From JAPHTQ01 sp050288165 (GTDB taxonomy: Bacteria; Pseudomonadota; Gammaproteobacteria; Thiohalomonadales; Thiohalomonadaceae), in the NCBI GenBank assembly GCA_050288165.1, contig JBNKDG010000005.1:124001-188000 (forward strand): a DNA stretch of 64,000 nt. The letters run 5' to 3'. The notes below the pieces were generated by a model. That model was not told the origin of the DNA and searched no databases. It saw only the letters and a program-made list of their open reading frames with translations. Both the position numbers and the translations under genes were made by a program. Positions 16,698 to 25,218 of the stretch are shown here, piece after piece (position 1 is the stretch's first letter; the number at the start of each line of letters is the position of its first letter).

Positions 16698-17159
16698 ATG
16701 GAACTCGACCGCTACGACCGCCGCATCCTTGAAGAACTGCAAAAGGATGGCCGGATCAGCAACCAGGAACTCGCCGAACGCATCGGCCTGTCACCCTCTC
16801 CCTGCCTGCGGCGGGTACGCGCATTGGAGGAATCGGGATTAATCAGTGGCTACCGCGCCCTGCTGGACGCCAAGAAACTGGGGCTGGACCTGACGGCGCT
16901 GATCCACATCTCCATGGATCGCCACACCCCGGAACGATTTACCAACTTCGAGAACAGGATCGCCGAGCTACCTGAGGTACTGGAGTGCCTGCTGATCACC
17001 GGCCAGGACGCCGACTATCAACTCAAGGTGGTGGTGAAGGATATGGATGCCTTTCAGGTGTTGCTACTGGAGAAGATCACCCGTATTGAAGGGGTCAGCG
17101 GTGTTCACTCCAGCTTCGTCCTGCGCCGGGTGGTGGATAAAACGGCCCTGCCTGTTTGA
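16698..17159 (+). CDS. Lrp/AsnC family transcriptional regulator
   Basis: A 153-residue regulator. From the ATG at 16698 the protein reads MELDRYDRRILEELQKDGRI, followed by the winged helix-turn-helix (ELAERIGLSPSPCLRRVRAL). An AsnC/RAM ligand-binding domain follows, with VLECLLITGQDADYQLKVVV as the core strand. Such proteins sense amino acids and often regulate adjacent genes, so leuA next door is a possible target. I chose 16698 because CAGGGG precedes it and the helix-turn-helix normally starts close to the N-terminus. Confidence 0.92.
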   Translation: MELDRYDRRILEELQKDGRISNQELAERIGLSPSPCLRRVRALEESGLISGYRALLDAKKLGLDLTALIHISMDRHTPERFTNFENRIAELPEVLECLLITGQDADYQLKVVVKDMDAFQVLLLEKITRIEGVSGVHSSFVLRRVVDKTALPV

Positions 17160-17273
17160 AAATACCTGCTATGGAAAACACGAAAGTAAAAGCCATCATG
17201 ATCTCGCTGGAATTACGGCATGAGTTTACTTCGCTTTTCCTTTGCGTCTTAGCGTCTTTGCGCGAACACTTTT

Positions 17274-18479
17274 CTATTCATGCCTTAACGCATCAATAGG
17301 ATCGAGCCTTGCTGCCTTGCGCGCAGGGAAGTAGCCGAACGCCACGCCGATGACCATGGAGAAGAGGAAGGCGAACAGGGTCATCCCCACTTCCACTACA
17401 TAAGGCATACCCAGCGCGCTGGTGGCAAACCAGGAGACCCCCAGCGCCAGCAGGATGCCGAACAGCCCGCCAAAGGAAGAGAGCACCACTGCTTCGACCA
17501 GAAACTGGGTCAGCACGTCCCGCTCCAGCGCTCCGATGGCGAGACGAATACCGATCTCGCGGGTTCGTTCAGTCACCGACACCAGCATGATGTTCATAAT
17601 ACCGATCCCGCCTACCAGCAGGCTCACCGCCGCCACTGCACCGAGCAGCGCGGTCAATACCTTGGTGGTGTTGGTCAGGGTACGGGTGATCTCCTGCAGG
17701 TCCATCACGCTGAAGTCGTCGTCCTCACCGGAGGCGATGCGACGACGTTCGCGCATCACGCTGGTGATATCGCGCGCTACCTTGCTGGTGGAGACACCGT
17801 CGCGGGCAGAGATGAGGATACGATTTACATCCTGATTGCCGGCAATGCGTCGCCAGAAGAAACGCAGAGGCAAAATAATCGTGTCATCCTGATCGGAACC
17901 ACCCGCAGACTGTCCCTTGCTCTTCAACAAGCCGATCACTTCACAGGAGACTTTCTTCAGACGGATCTTGTTGCCGATAGGGTCCTGCGCACCGAACAGT
18001 TTTTCTCGTACCGTTTCGCCGATGACGCAAACGCCGCGACCACCACGTAGTTCGTTGCTGTTGAAATAGCGCCCCGATTTAAGCGTCCAGTTGCCGACGG
18101 TGAAATAGCGATTGTCGCTACCGTTGACGCCGGTGCTCCAGTTTTCGTTGCCGTAGATCGCCACCATCGCCTGCGAAGCGCTGGGGGCCACTTCTGCGAT
18201 ACCGGGAACATCACGAGCCACCGCATCCACATCCGCCAGTTCAAACGGCGGCGCCTTGGTGCGTTGACCGTGACCGAGCCGTTGACCGACGCCAAGGAAC
18301 AGCAGGTTGCTGCCAAGACTTTCGATCTGCTGCTTCACCTGTAGCGTGGCACTGCTGCCGAGGTTGACCATGATGATCACCGAGGCAACGCCGATAACGA
18401 TGCCGAGAGTGGTGAGAAAAGAGCGCAATACGTTGCGCCGAATCGAACGCATCGCCAATAACAGGGCATTCCACAACAT
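17274..18479 (-). CDS. MacB-type ABC transporter permease
   Basis: A 401-residue FtsX/MacB-family permease of an efflux or export system. The N-terminal helix SFLTTLGIVIGVASVIIMVNL is followed by a periplasmic MacB-PCD domain (about residues 45-240). Three C-terminal helices include AVSLLVGGIGIMNIMLVSVTERTREIGIR in pieces, the coupling region characteristic of MacB. Unlike E. coli MacB, the ATPase is on a separate gene that overlaps by one base. Together with the adaptor it would form a MacA-MacB pump needing an outer-membrane channel, which is not in the window. Confidence 0.93.
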   Translation of the reverse strand: MLWNALLLAMRSIRRNVLRSFLTTLGIVIGVASVIIMVNLGSSATLQVKQQIESLGSNLLFLGVGQRLGHGQRTKAPPFELADVDAVARDVPGIAEVAPSASQAMVAIYGNENWSTGVNGSDNRYFTVGNWTLKSGRYFNSNELRGGRGVCVIGETVREKLFGAQDPIGNKIRLKKVSCEVIGLLKSKGQSAGGSDQDDTIILPLRFFWRRIAGNQDVNRILISARDGVSTSKVARDITSVMRERRRIASGEDDDFSVMDLQEITRTLTNTTKVLTALLGAVAAVSLLVGGIGIMNIMLVSVTERTREIGIRLAIGALERDVLTQFLVEAVVLSSFGGLFGILLALGVSWFATSALGMPYVVEVGMTLFAFLFSMVIGVAFGYFPARKAARLDPIDALRHE

Positions 18480-19180
18480 CAGTGTGCCCCTCCCTGCTGT
18501 CTGTCTTCCGCCACGCGACCGTCACGGAAATTGATCACACGCTGAGCGTAGTCGGCGATCTCCGCCTCGTGGGTCACCATCACGATGGTGATGCCGAGTT
18601 CGCGATTAAAGCTGGTCAACAGTTCCATGATCTCGTGGCTGCGGGCGGTGTCGAGGTTGCCGGTCGGTTCGTCGGCCAACAGCACCGCGGGACGGGTAAC
18701 GATGGCGCGGGCAATGGCGACGCGCTGCTGCTGTCCACCGGAGAGTTCGCCGCGGGTGTGATCTTCCCAGCCTTTCAGGCCTACCTGTTCCAGTGCCTCG
18801 CTGCTCAGACGATGACGCTCCTCCACCGGCATACCGCGATAGATCAGCGGCAGCTCTACGTTCTCCTGCGCCGAGGTACGGTTGAGCAGATTGAAACCCT
18901 GAAAGACAAAACCGAGATAGTTGCGTCGTAGCAGCGCGCGCTGATCATTACTGAGGCTGCCGACATCGACACCCTGAAAACGAAACTGGCCACCCGTTGG
19001 GGTATCGAGACAACCGAGAATATTCATACAGGTCGATTTGCCGGAACCGCTCGGCCCCATCACCGCCACGAATTCACCCTGTTCGATGGAGAGGTCGATC
19101 CCGTCGAGGGCACGCATCGATGCCTGCCCCTTGCCATAGATCTTGGTAACCCCTTCCAGTTCGATCAGCGCTGCGCTCAT
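18479..19180 (-). CDS. MacB-type ABC transporter ATPase
   Basis: A 233-residue nucleotide-binding subunit of the LolD/MacB group. Walker A is GPSGSGKSTCMNILG, the Q-loop FVFQGFNLL, the signature LSGGQQQRVAIARAI, and Walker B VLLADEPTGNLD. It overlaps the adaptor upstream by four bases and the permease downstream by one, so all three subunits should be made together. Confidence 0.95.
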   Translation of the reverse strand: MSAALIELEGVTKIYGKGQASMRALDGIDLSIEQGEFVAVMGPSGSGKSTCMNILGCLDTPTGGQFRFQGVDVGSLSNDQRALLRRNYLGFVFQGFNLLNRTSAQENVELPLIYRGMPVEERHRLSSEALEQVGLKGWEDHTRGELSGGQQQRVAIARAIVTRPAVLLADEPTGNLDTARSHEIMELLTSFNRELGITIVMVTHEAEIADYAQRVINFRDGRVAEDRQQGGAH

Positions 19181-20454
19181 TTAGCGCCTACCGTGCTATC
19201 GGTGATCAACGCCATACCCACATCCAGCGCGCCGCCGTTGACTTCGGTATGGATACCATCGCTGGCGCCGATGGTAATGTTCACGGCCTCTGCCTTGCCG
19301 TCGCGCAACACCCATACTTTACGTTCGTGAGGATTTTCGTCAGCCCCTTTGTTGCCGTTACTGCTGCGCGGCATGCGCGGCGGACGGAACATACGACTGA
19401 AGAGACTACCACCGCCACTTGCCGCTGCGCTGGCTGCCGAGGGTGGGCTATAGCGGAATGCAGCGTTTGGAACCAACAGGACGTTTTGCAGATGCTGGGT
19501 ACGAATATCGGCGGTTGCAGTCATGCCGGGCAGCAGCAGTTGTTCCGGGTTATCCACCGCCAGTACGGTTTCATAGGTCACGACACCATCGACGGTTTGC
19601 GGCGCGTGACGAATCTGGGTAATCACCGCGCTAAAGCGCTGGTCCGGATAGGCGTCGACACTGAATTGCGCTTTCATCCCCTGACGGATGCGACCGATGT
19701 CCGCCTCGTCGATGGCCACCAGCAACTCCATTTTGGTCAGGTCTTCCGCCAGGGTGAACAACACCGGTGTCTGCAACGAAGCGGCCACGGTTTGGCCCGG
19801 CTCTACCTTGCGATCCAGTACGATGCCCTTGATCGGCGAGCGAATGGTCGCCTTCTCCAGGTTGGTCTCGAAACCATCCAGTGCCGCTTTGGCACTGGCC
19901 ACCTGGGCACGTGCACTGGCGACTGCAGCCACAGCACGCGAGAGCGCCGCCTCGGCAGCATCCACATCATTGGCGGAACACATCTTGCTCTTCGCCAGCT
20001 CCTTGCAACGCCTGAACTTGACCTTCATCTCCTGCTCGGTGGCACGTGCATCCTGCACCTTCGCCTCCGCCTGTTGCAGCGAGGCCTTGCCCTCGGCGAT
20101 ACGGCTCTCCAATGAAGTGGTGTCGAGTTGCGCTAGTATCTGATCCTTCTCCACCGCATCGTTGAAATCGACATTGATGCTGGCGATGGTGCCGGAAAGT
20201 TCGCTACCCACATCCACCTGACTGACCGGTTGCAGCGTACCGGTGGCGGTGACATTTAGAATGAGATCGCCGCGCTTCACCTCGGTGGTTTTATAACTGA
20301 CGCCACCGTTCTTGCCGGAAAAGATCAGATTGAACAACACCACGACGATCAACAGTGCTGCCACCGCACCGCCCCATATCTGCCACCGAGGTCGACTGTT
20401 GCCGTGTTTGTCCAGCATCAGGGTTTTGCGTATCGATCTTTCACTCTTTTCCAT
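19177..20454 (-). CDS. MacA-like periplasmic adaptor
   Basis: A 425-residue membrane-fusion protein. An N-terminal anchor (WGGAVAALLIVVVLFNLIF) is followed by a lipoyl/barrel-sandwich half (GDLILNVTATGTLQPVSQVD). A helical hairpin follows (about residues 100-180) with coiled-coil character, then a beta-barrel and a membrane-proximal domain. A serine/glycine and arginine-rich insert (about 320-350) is unusual. I chose the ATG at 20454, which has GAGG upstream. It links inner-membrane MacB-like subunits to an outer-membrane duct. The gene starts 18 bases after the histidine kinase gene. Confidence 0.92.
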   Translation of the reverse strand: MEKSERSIRKTLMLDKHGNSRPRWQIWGGAVAALLIVVVLFNLIFSGKNGGVSYKTTEVKRGDLILNVTATGTLQPVSQVDVGSELSGTIASINVDFNDAVEKDQILAQLDTTSLESRIAEGKASLQQAEAKVQDARATEQEMKVKFRRCKELAKSKMCSANDVDAAEAALSRAVAAVASARAQVASAKAALDGFETNLEKATIRSPIKGIVLDRKVEPGQTVAASLQTPVLFTLAEDLTKMELLVAIDEADIGRIRQGMKAQFSVDAYPDQRFSAVITQIRHAPQTVDGVVTYETVLAVDNPEQLLLPGMTATADIRTQHLQNVLLVPNAAFRYSPPSAASAAASGGGSLFSRMFRPPRMPRSSNGNKGADENPHERKVWVLRDGKAEAVNITIGASDGIHTEVNGGALDVGMALITDSTVGAK

Positions 20455-20471
20455 TGCCAACCTCAAATTAT

Positions 20472-21782
20472 TTATTCACTTAGCGGTAGACGCAGAACCA
20501 CGCAGAGCCCACCACCTTCACTATTCCGTGCATCAACCTGACCTTTGTAGGCGAGGATCACCTTACCGGTGATCGCCAGACCCAGGCCGTAGCCGCCGCT
20601 ATCCCGATCACGTGCTTCGCCTACACGGGTAAACGGTTCGAACATGCGTTTCAACTCAGACTCCGGTACACCGGAGCCATGATCGCAAACCTCGATCACT
20701 GCCTGATTGCCCGCTGTTTTTAGCGACACTGCCACGGCAGTATTTTGTTCGGTATAACGCGCGGCATTACGCACCACATTTTCGATCGCGGCACGCAGCA
20801 ACACCGGGTCGCCTTTAACGGTTGCCTGCTGTGCCACACTCAACACCACGCTGCGTTGATGTGCGCGCGCCTCGAAATCGGCATCATTGACGATCTCCGA
20901 CAACAGCTCTCCCAATGAAACCGGTTTCTGTTCCAGATTAGATTGGCCCGACTCCAGCCGTGCCAGCGAAAGCAGATTGGCGATCAAACGCTCCAGCTCA
21001 TCCGCCTCCTTCTCCACCCGTTGCAGATTACGCGAAGCAGAACCCTCTTTCTCTGCCAGTTCCAGCGCAATGCGCAGACGTGCCAGCGGCGAACGCAGTT
21101 CGTGCGAGACATCACGCAGCAGTTGCCGCTGACTCTCCAGCATCTCGCGCAGGCGCTCGGCCATAATGTCGAAGTCGCGGCCTAACGCACCGACCTCGCC
21201 GCCGCCACTACTTCCAACCCGAACCGTGAGATCACCCTCGGCCAGCGTCTGCGCCGCATGACGCAGACGGCGCACCGGGCGACTGAGGAGATTGGCGAGG
21301 CCGTAACTGACCAGTCCGGTGATCAGCAGCGCGATGAGCGCACGCACCCAGGGCGGCATGCTGTGCAGATGGCCGGGATCAACCATGGTGGCAAGGAAGA
21401 GGTCATCTTCGCCGGGGATCTGCGCCAGCACCAGATAGTGGCCGAAGCGCAGTCGATGGATACCCGGCTCCATCGGTGAGCGACGCAGCTCGTCCATCAG
21501 ATTGGGCGGCAGGTGTTTGTGCAGCAGCGGCTTGCCGTGATCGTCCAGCAGCAGCACCGGCCTTCCCTCTTCACGACGGATGCTACGCAGCCAGCGTTCC
21601 AGTGATTCATCTTCCATGTTTTGCAGCAGCGTGGCGGCTGTTTCTGCGTGGGCGTTGAGCCACTGTTCAGTCTGCTCCACCTCGCCATTACCCAGCGATC
21701 GCTCGCCCAGATACATCACCCCACCGAGCAGGATCATGCTCAGCCAGAAGGCAACGAAGATTTTACCGAAGAGGGAGTGCAT
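20472..21782 (-). CDS. CpxA-like sensor histidine kinase
   Basis: A 436-residue membrane kinase. It has an N-terminal helix (IFVAFWLSMILLGGVMYL), a periplasmic sensor (about 30-160), a second helix (ALIALLITGLVSYGLANLL), a HAMP domain and the phosphorylation site DVSHELRSPLARLRIALE. ATP-binding boxes follow: N box VVRNAARYTEQN, G1 VCDHGSGVP and G2 GGYGLGLAI. It overlaps the response regulator by one base. The layout matches CpxA, the envelope stress kinase, and the divergent Spy/CpxP gene supports that reading. Confidence 0.93.
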   Translation of the reverse strand: MHSLFGKIFVAFWLSMILLGGVMYLGERSLGNGEVEQTEQWLNAHAETAATLLQNMEDESLERWLRSIRREEGRPVLLLDDHGKPLLHKHLPPNLMDELRRSPMEPGIHRLRFGHYLVLAQIPGEDDLFLATMVDPGHLHSMPPWVRALIALLITGLVSYGLANLLSRPVRRLRHAAQTLAEGDLTVRVGSSGGGEVGALGRDFDIMAERLREMLESQRQLLRDVSHELRSPLARLRIALELAEKEGSASRNLQRVEKEADELERLIANLLSLARLESGQSNLEQKPVSLGELLSEIVNDADFEARAHQRSVVLSVAQQATVKGDPVLLRAAIENVVRNAARYTEQNTAVAVSLKTAGNQAVIEVCDHGSGVPESELKRMFEPFTRVGEARDRDSGGYGLGLAITGKVILAYKGQVDARNSEGGGLCVVLRLPLSE

Positions 21783-22462
21783 CAGTTTTTGGCGTACTGG
21801 TAGCCGGTGCCGCGCACCGTGTGGATACGTTGGCCGCCATCCGGCAACGGCCCCAATTTGCGCCGAATCTGCGCCATGTGGGTTTCGATGCGGCGGTCAT
21901 AGGTCTGCAGGGCACGGCCTAGACCATCGCTGGCCAGCACCTCTTTGGTCACCACCTTGCCTGCCTGGGCCACCAGCAGATGCAATAGATTGAACTCGGC
22001 ACCGGTCAGCTCCACCGACTCACCACCCACGGTGACACTGCGCTTGCCCACATCGAGCTGCAGATCACCGACCTGCAACAGCTCCGGACTATCACCTTCG
22101 CCACCACGGCGTAACAGGGCACGCAGGCGCGCCACCAGCACACGCGGACTACAGGGCTTGGCCACATATTCGTCGGCGCCCAGCTCCAGCCCGACCACCG
22201 TATCGGTATCCTCACCACGGGCGGTCAGCATCAGCACCGGGGAAGTCACCACAGGCTTGATCTGCTTCAGCACATCAAAGCCACTCATCCCCGGCATCAT
22301 CACATCAAGAATGATCGCCGCCCACTGCTGCTCCCGCGCACGTCGGGCACCCGACTCGCCATCATGGGCAGTGGCGACCTCAAACCCTTCACTCTCCAGG
22401 TATTCGGTGAGCAATTCGCACAGGGCACGATCGTCGTCGATAAGCAGAATGGTCTGTTTCAT
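21782..22462 (-). CDS. CpxR-like OmpR-family response regulator
   Basis: A 226-residue regulator: receiver domain with the acidic pocket LLIDDD, phosphoacceptor Asp in IILDVMMPGMSG, Thr in LTARG and Lys in YVAKPCSP. A winged-helix OmpR/PhoB DNA-binding domain follows (about 130-226), ending in HTVRGTGYQYAKN. It leads the operon regulator-kinase-MacA-MacB, an arrangement implying that the pump is switched on by envelope stress. A CpxR-like site lies 52 bases upstream. Confidence 0.94.
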   Translation of the reverse strand: MKQTILLIDDDRALCELLTEYLESEGFEVATAHDGESGARRAREQQWAAIILDVMMPGMSGFDVLKQIKPVVTSPVLMLTARGEDTDTVVGLELGADEYVAKPCSPRVLVARLRALLRRGGEGDSPELLQVGDLQLDVGKRSVTVGGESVELTGAEFNLLHLLVAQAGKVVTKEVLASDGLGRALQTYDRRIETHMAQIRRKLGPLPDGGQRIHTVRGTGYQYAKN

Positions 22463-22513
22463 GCCTATATGATGCGCTGTGTTTGCCCGCTGTGAAAGGT
22501 CGACACCTAACCA

Positions 22514-22528
22514 TTTGCACTTCTTTGC
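22514..22528. promoter_or_regulatory. CpxR-like binding site
   Basis: Two TTTGC pentamers (22514-22518 and 22524-22528) are separated by five bases, a ten-base phase. This matches the layout of the E. coli CpxR box, GTAAA-N5-GTAAA, read on the other strand with one base changed per half. It lies between the divergent regulator and Spy/CpxP genes, so it could serve autoregulation and spy activation. Confidence 0.5.
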
Positions 22529-22627
22529 ACTACTTCACCCAGCCCAACCCAACTTTATCCACGCTACGGATATGCTTTCACCGTCCGCTGCTGAGACAGC
22601 GCCTACACACTCTACAGGAGTACTGCA

Positions 22628-23110
22628 ATGAAACGTGCTAACAAAACCCTCGCTACCCTGCTCGCCGCAGGCCTGACCCTCGGTGCCGCTGGTACCGCAT
22701 TTGCCTTTGGTGGGCATGACCGTGGTTGTAGCGGATTCGATTCCCGTACCGCATCGCCGATGCGCGCACTTTATCAACTCGACAGTCTGAGTGATGAACA
22801 GCGCACCCAGATTAAAGAAGTGATGAAGGAAGAACGCAGCTCAATGCGTGATCTGATGGATGCAATGCAGGACAATCGCGACGCCATGCTTGAGGCAAAC
22901 AAAGACAACCTCACCGCCGACAAGATCAAACCGCTGGCTGAGAAACGGGGCGAATTAATCACGCAGATGACTATTGCGCGCGCCAAACTGCGTGACAAGA
23001 TCAACTCCATCCTTACCGACGAACAGCGCAAGGAACTGAGTGAGATGAAATCATCGAAACGATATGACAAATATGATGATCGCGGGCGCGACAATTATCA
23101 GGGCTGGTAA
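22628..23110 (+). CDS. Spy/CpxP family periplasmic chaperone
   Basis: A 160-residue periplasmic protein. The signal peptide ends TLGAAGTAFA. The mature part contains two LTxxQ-like motifs: LSDEQRTQIKEVM and LTDEQRKELSEM, which define Spy/CpxP/CnrX-like proteins. Between them lies a long basic and acidic helix region. Spy is an ATP-independent chaperone and CpxP an inhibitor of CpxA; this protein could do either. The C-terminus is rich in Asp, Tyr and Arg. It is divergent from the two-component operon and has a strong terminator. Confidence 0.9.
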   Translation: MKRANKTLATLLAAGLTLGAAGTAFAFGGHDRGCSGFDSRTASPMRALYQLDSLSDEQRTQIKEVMKEERSSMRDLMDAMQDNRDAMLEANKDNLTADKIKPLAEKRGELITQMTIARAKLRDKINSILTDEQRKELSEMKSSKRYDKYDDRGRDNYQGW

Positions 23111-23115
23111 ACCTG

Positions 23116-23144
23116 AAAAAAGGGGCTGAAAAGCCCCTTTTTTT
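23116..23144 (+). terminator. Intrinsic terminator of the Spy/CpxP gene
   Basis: A stem of seven or more pairs around AGGGGCT (23121-23127 with 23132-23138), a GAAA tetraloop, and a run of seven T residues. Confidence 0.9.
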
Positions 23145-23157
23145 ATTCGGTACGCCC

Positions 23158-23190
23158 TTTGGTCTCTGTTGCCCTTGAGACAGGACCAAA
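23158..23190. repeat. Inverted repeat at the left edge of the accessory island
   Basis: TTTGGTC (23158-23164) pairs with GACCAAA (23184-23190), with an inner CTGT/ACAG pair. It lies between the core-like spy terminator and the passenger-like gene at 23210. It could be the end of the insertion element, but a matching copy on the far side was not found with confidence. Confidence 0.35.
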
Positions 23191-23209
23191 TTAAGGGTGG
23201 AATACAGGT

Positions 23210-23710
23210 ATGTCTACCCGTATTCCACCCTCACTTAAATGGCTCATCGATAAGCGTGCTCGGCTTGATGCGGAGATACGCAAGACAGAACGTTCCCTGG
23301 GAAAAGCCAAGGAATTAGCTCAGGAATTATCCGACTTAAAAGAAACTCTGACAGCGGTTGATCGCACGTTAGGGCTGCATGACATCAAAATCGATGTAAA
23401 CCTGATAGAACCCATACATAGCAAGTACGTCAGAATCAAGCTGCCGCACGGTGAGCTCACCCGTAGTATCCTGATGTGCTTGCGTCTGCATGCGGGGGAG
23501 CAGCCTGTCAGCACTTCTGAGATTGTGTCATTCATCGCAGCACGTCATGCTGAGCTCGAGGCAAAACCTGAGCTACGTGTTCGACTTACACGTTCCGTGA
23601 ATAAAAGAATGTACCCCCTGGTTAAAAAAGGGATTGTTCGCCGTCACCATCCTCTAGTAACAACCTCTTATGGCCTCTGGAGCCTTGCTCCAGCTCCAGA
23701 GGAGGACTGA
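23210..23710 (+). CDS. Coiled-coil/winged-helix-like protein, probable IS passenger gene
   Basis: A 166-residue protein of unknown function. The N-terminal third (residues about 10-55) is charged and heptad-like, suggesting a coiled coil. The C-terminal two thirds (about 75-160) looks like a winged helix: ELTRSILMCLRLHAGEQPVS, then RSVNKRMYPLVKKGIVRRHH. It converges on the IS1595-type transposase with only 14 bases between stop codons, leaving no room for an inverted terminal repeat. It is therefore more likely inside the mobile element as a passenger than beside it. Confidence 0.6.
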   Translation: MSTRIPPSLKWLIDKRARLDAEIRKTERSLGKAKELAQELSDLKETLTAVDRTLGLHDIKIDVNLIEPIHSKYVRIKLPHGELTRSILMCLRLHAGEQPVSTSEIVSFIAARHAELEAKPELRVRLTRSVNKRMYPLVKKGIVRRHHPLVTTSYGLWSLAPAPEED

Positions 23711-23724
23711 GTGCTCGCCGACTC

Positions 23725-24804
23725 TTAGCCCATGTATTCAAATCCAAGCCGGTGACCTTGGGCATATCCCCGCCAGGCTTTTGATGGGCCGCAATTGAAG
23801 ATTTTTCCAACAAGGTCGTTAAATTTCTCGCTTAGCGTCATTCGCCTGACATCGTCTCGCCAAGCAAATTCATTGGCGTAGAAGGCCAAATACTGAGGGC
23901 GCATGCCATGATAGGAGCCATACTCACCTCGGCGCATCCGACTGAAGAAAGCTTCTGCTTGGTTATTGTTTACGCCATCGTCCGTCGCATATTCGGCAGA
24001 ATGCCGGACAGTGCGGTGTTCGAACCATGCGGATAGCGAAGTATAGCCATGACCATCATCTGACCATATCTCGGTGGTTGGTCCGATATATCGTCTAATC
24101 ACAGGGATGGCCTGTTGTGCCGTTTCACTTTTGACCACAGCAACGATGGTTCGAACCGACCCAACCCCTTTCTCTGGTGATACCTGCCTCATGGTCAGAA
24201 CGACACGGCGCTTTTTCAGCTTTTCCAGATTCCATGGCTCGATTTTGCTCTTTTTGTCGGGCGGAACCATCCCGGCCTTTCGGTTGCGCAACTTATTGTT
24301 GACGATACCTGACGTTGCCTTGGTTCGTTTCCGTGGCCGCCTGGGTTTACCGCAAAAATATCCGCCATCTATCTGAGTCAGCCCCTGCAGTGGGGTTAGA
24401 TCGCGCTGCTCCCATAATGCTTCTCGTGACTTCATAAGATTCTGGTAAGCCGTTCGTAGAGTCACTTTTAGTCGCGAATGCAGTTTATTTGCCGAGCAGC
24501 CATCAGGGGCCGTCACAAATTCATACAATAGGACGAGCAGCTTTCTGAACGAAATTTTTCGATTGGCGAAAGGAGTCCCTGTGGTGACGCTAAAAACGGT
24601 ATCGCAATGCTTGCAACGCCATTGTCGGCGCGTACGACGAATGTAGTGTCTATCAACGGTTCCACATATAGGGCATGGCATATCAGTCGTACTCCCCCAA
24701 CGCAGTATGACGAATTTCTCCCATGCTTGTTCTTCTGATAGATCAGCGAAATCAAAAAAACTGAGGTCTCTGTAACGCTTCGATTGACAAAATATCTGTG
24801 CCAT
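23725..24804 (-). CDS. IS1595-family transposase
   Basis: A 359-residue transposase. An N-terminal zinc ribbon (CPICG and CKHCDTVFSVTTGTPF) precedes a helix region and the ISXO2-like DDE domain. The first catalytic Asp is in LTQIDGGYFCGK, the second in TEIWSDDGHGY, and the last motif is the Asn-rich NNNQAEAFFSRMRRGEYGSYHGM typical of this family. I chose the ATG at 24804 (MAQIFCQSK); an upstream TTG is possible. The frame is intact, so the element may still be active. Confidence 0.93.
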   Translation of the reverse strand: MAQIFCQSKRYRDLSFFDFADLSEEQAWEKFVILRWGSTTDMPCPICGTVDRHYIRRTRRQWRCKHCDTVFSVTTGTPFANRKISFRKLLVLLYEFVTAPDGCSANKLHSRLKVTLRTAYQNLMKSREALWEQRDLTPLQGLTQIDGGYFCGKPRRPRKRTKATSGIVNNKLRNRKAGMVPPDKKSKIEPWNLEKLKKRRVVLTMRQVSPEKGVGSVRTIVAVVKSETAQQAIPVIRRYIGPTTEIWSDDGHGYTSLSAWFEHRTVRHSAEYATDDGVNNNQAEAFFSRMRRGEYGSYHGMRPQYLAFYANEFAWRDDVRRMTLSEKFNDLVGKIFNCGPSKAWRGYAQGHRLGFEYMG

Positions 24805-24934
24805 TATCGATTGCCCCCACAATAAACGGGAGTCAGTTCTCTGAATAGCGTTTGTGATGATTCAGGGACAAATGGGGCAATAAATTGCAGGTTATCTCTG
24901 TGTTTGTTCATCTCAGCCACCTACTTGAGGCTAG

Positions 24935-24962
24935 ACATGGCCCTGACCCGGCAGGGCCATGT
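24935..24962. other. Perfect 11-pair stem-loop
   Basis: ACATGGCCCTG (24935-24945) pairs with 24952-24962 around a 6-base loop, in the gap downstream of the IS element. No T-run follows. Otherwise 24805-25025 contains no gene that I can support. Confidence 0.4.
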
Positions 24963-25025
24963 TGTTGAGAACAAAAACAGTGAGGCGAGCAACTCCGTTG
25001 TGATGACTAATTAGCCATCAACGTC

Positions 25026-25054
25026 TTGACAGGTTGGAGTTGGGATACGATACT
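25026..25054 (+). promoter_or_regulatory. Sigma-70-like promoter
   Basis: A perfect TTGACA (25026-25031), a 17-base spacer and GATACT (25049-25054). Start of transcription would be about 25061. No protein gene follows on this strand, only the terminator hairpin at 25093-25126. Confidence 0.55.
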
Positions 25055-25060
25055 TTCAAA

Positions 25061-25126
25061 CGTCGAGACAGCATTTCGATGTTCAAAAGAAGAAGGCCTG
25101 AGAGCACCACCTCTTGGGCCTTTTTT
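25061..25126 (+). ncRNA. Candidate 66-nt small RNA
   Basis: From the predicted start the transcript forms a 6-pair hairpin (25061-25066 with 25076-25081). A purine-rich single-stranded linker of about 11 bases follows, then a 12-pair terminator stem (25093-25104 with 25111-25122) ending in six T residues. Promoter, hairpin, linker and terminator fit a classic small RNA layout. An alternative is that the terminator serves the minus-strand HTH gene at 25219, since its reverse complement is followed by a T-rich tract. No RNA family was recognised. Confidence 0.4.
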
Positions 25127-25218
25127 GTATCAGCACTTCACACCCACTGAAGTCTTATATATTCACACTCAGTCACGCTACGTCATAGTTTCCTCCTATC
25201 ACTATTGCATATACAAAG

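Larger units (their letters stand above)
23158..24884. mobile_element. IS1595-type insertion element with passenger gene (ends approximate)
   Basis: Contains the transposase and the convergent gene at 23210. Terminal repeats could not be pinned down. The best candidate pair is GCCCTTTGGTCTCTG near 23154 against the complement of TCAGGGACAAATGGGGC near 24870, which align with gaps. No convincing target duplication was seen, so the boundaries are estimates. Confidence 0.4.

Noticed and set aside
24960..25060. Possible tRNA remnant or attachment site beside the IS element
   Set aside because: No T-loop, acceptor stem or anticodon arm could be traced.
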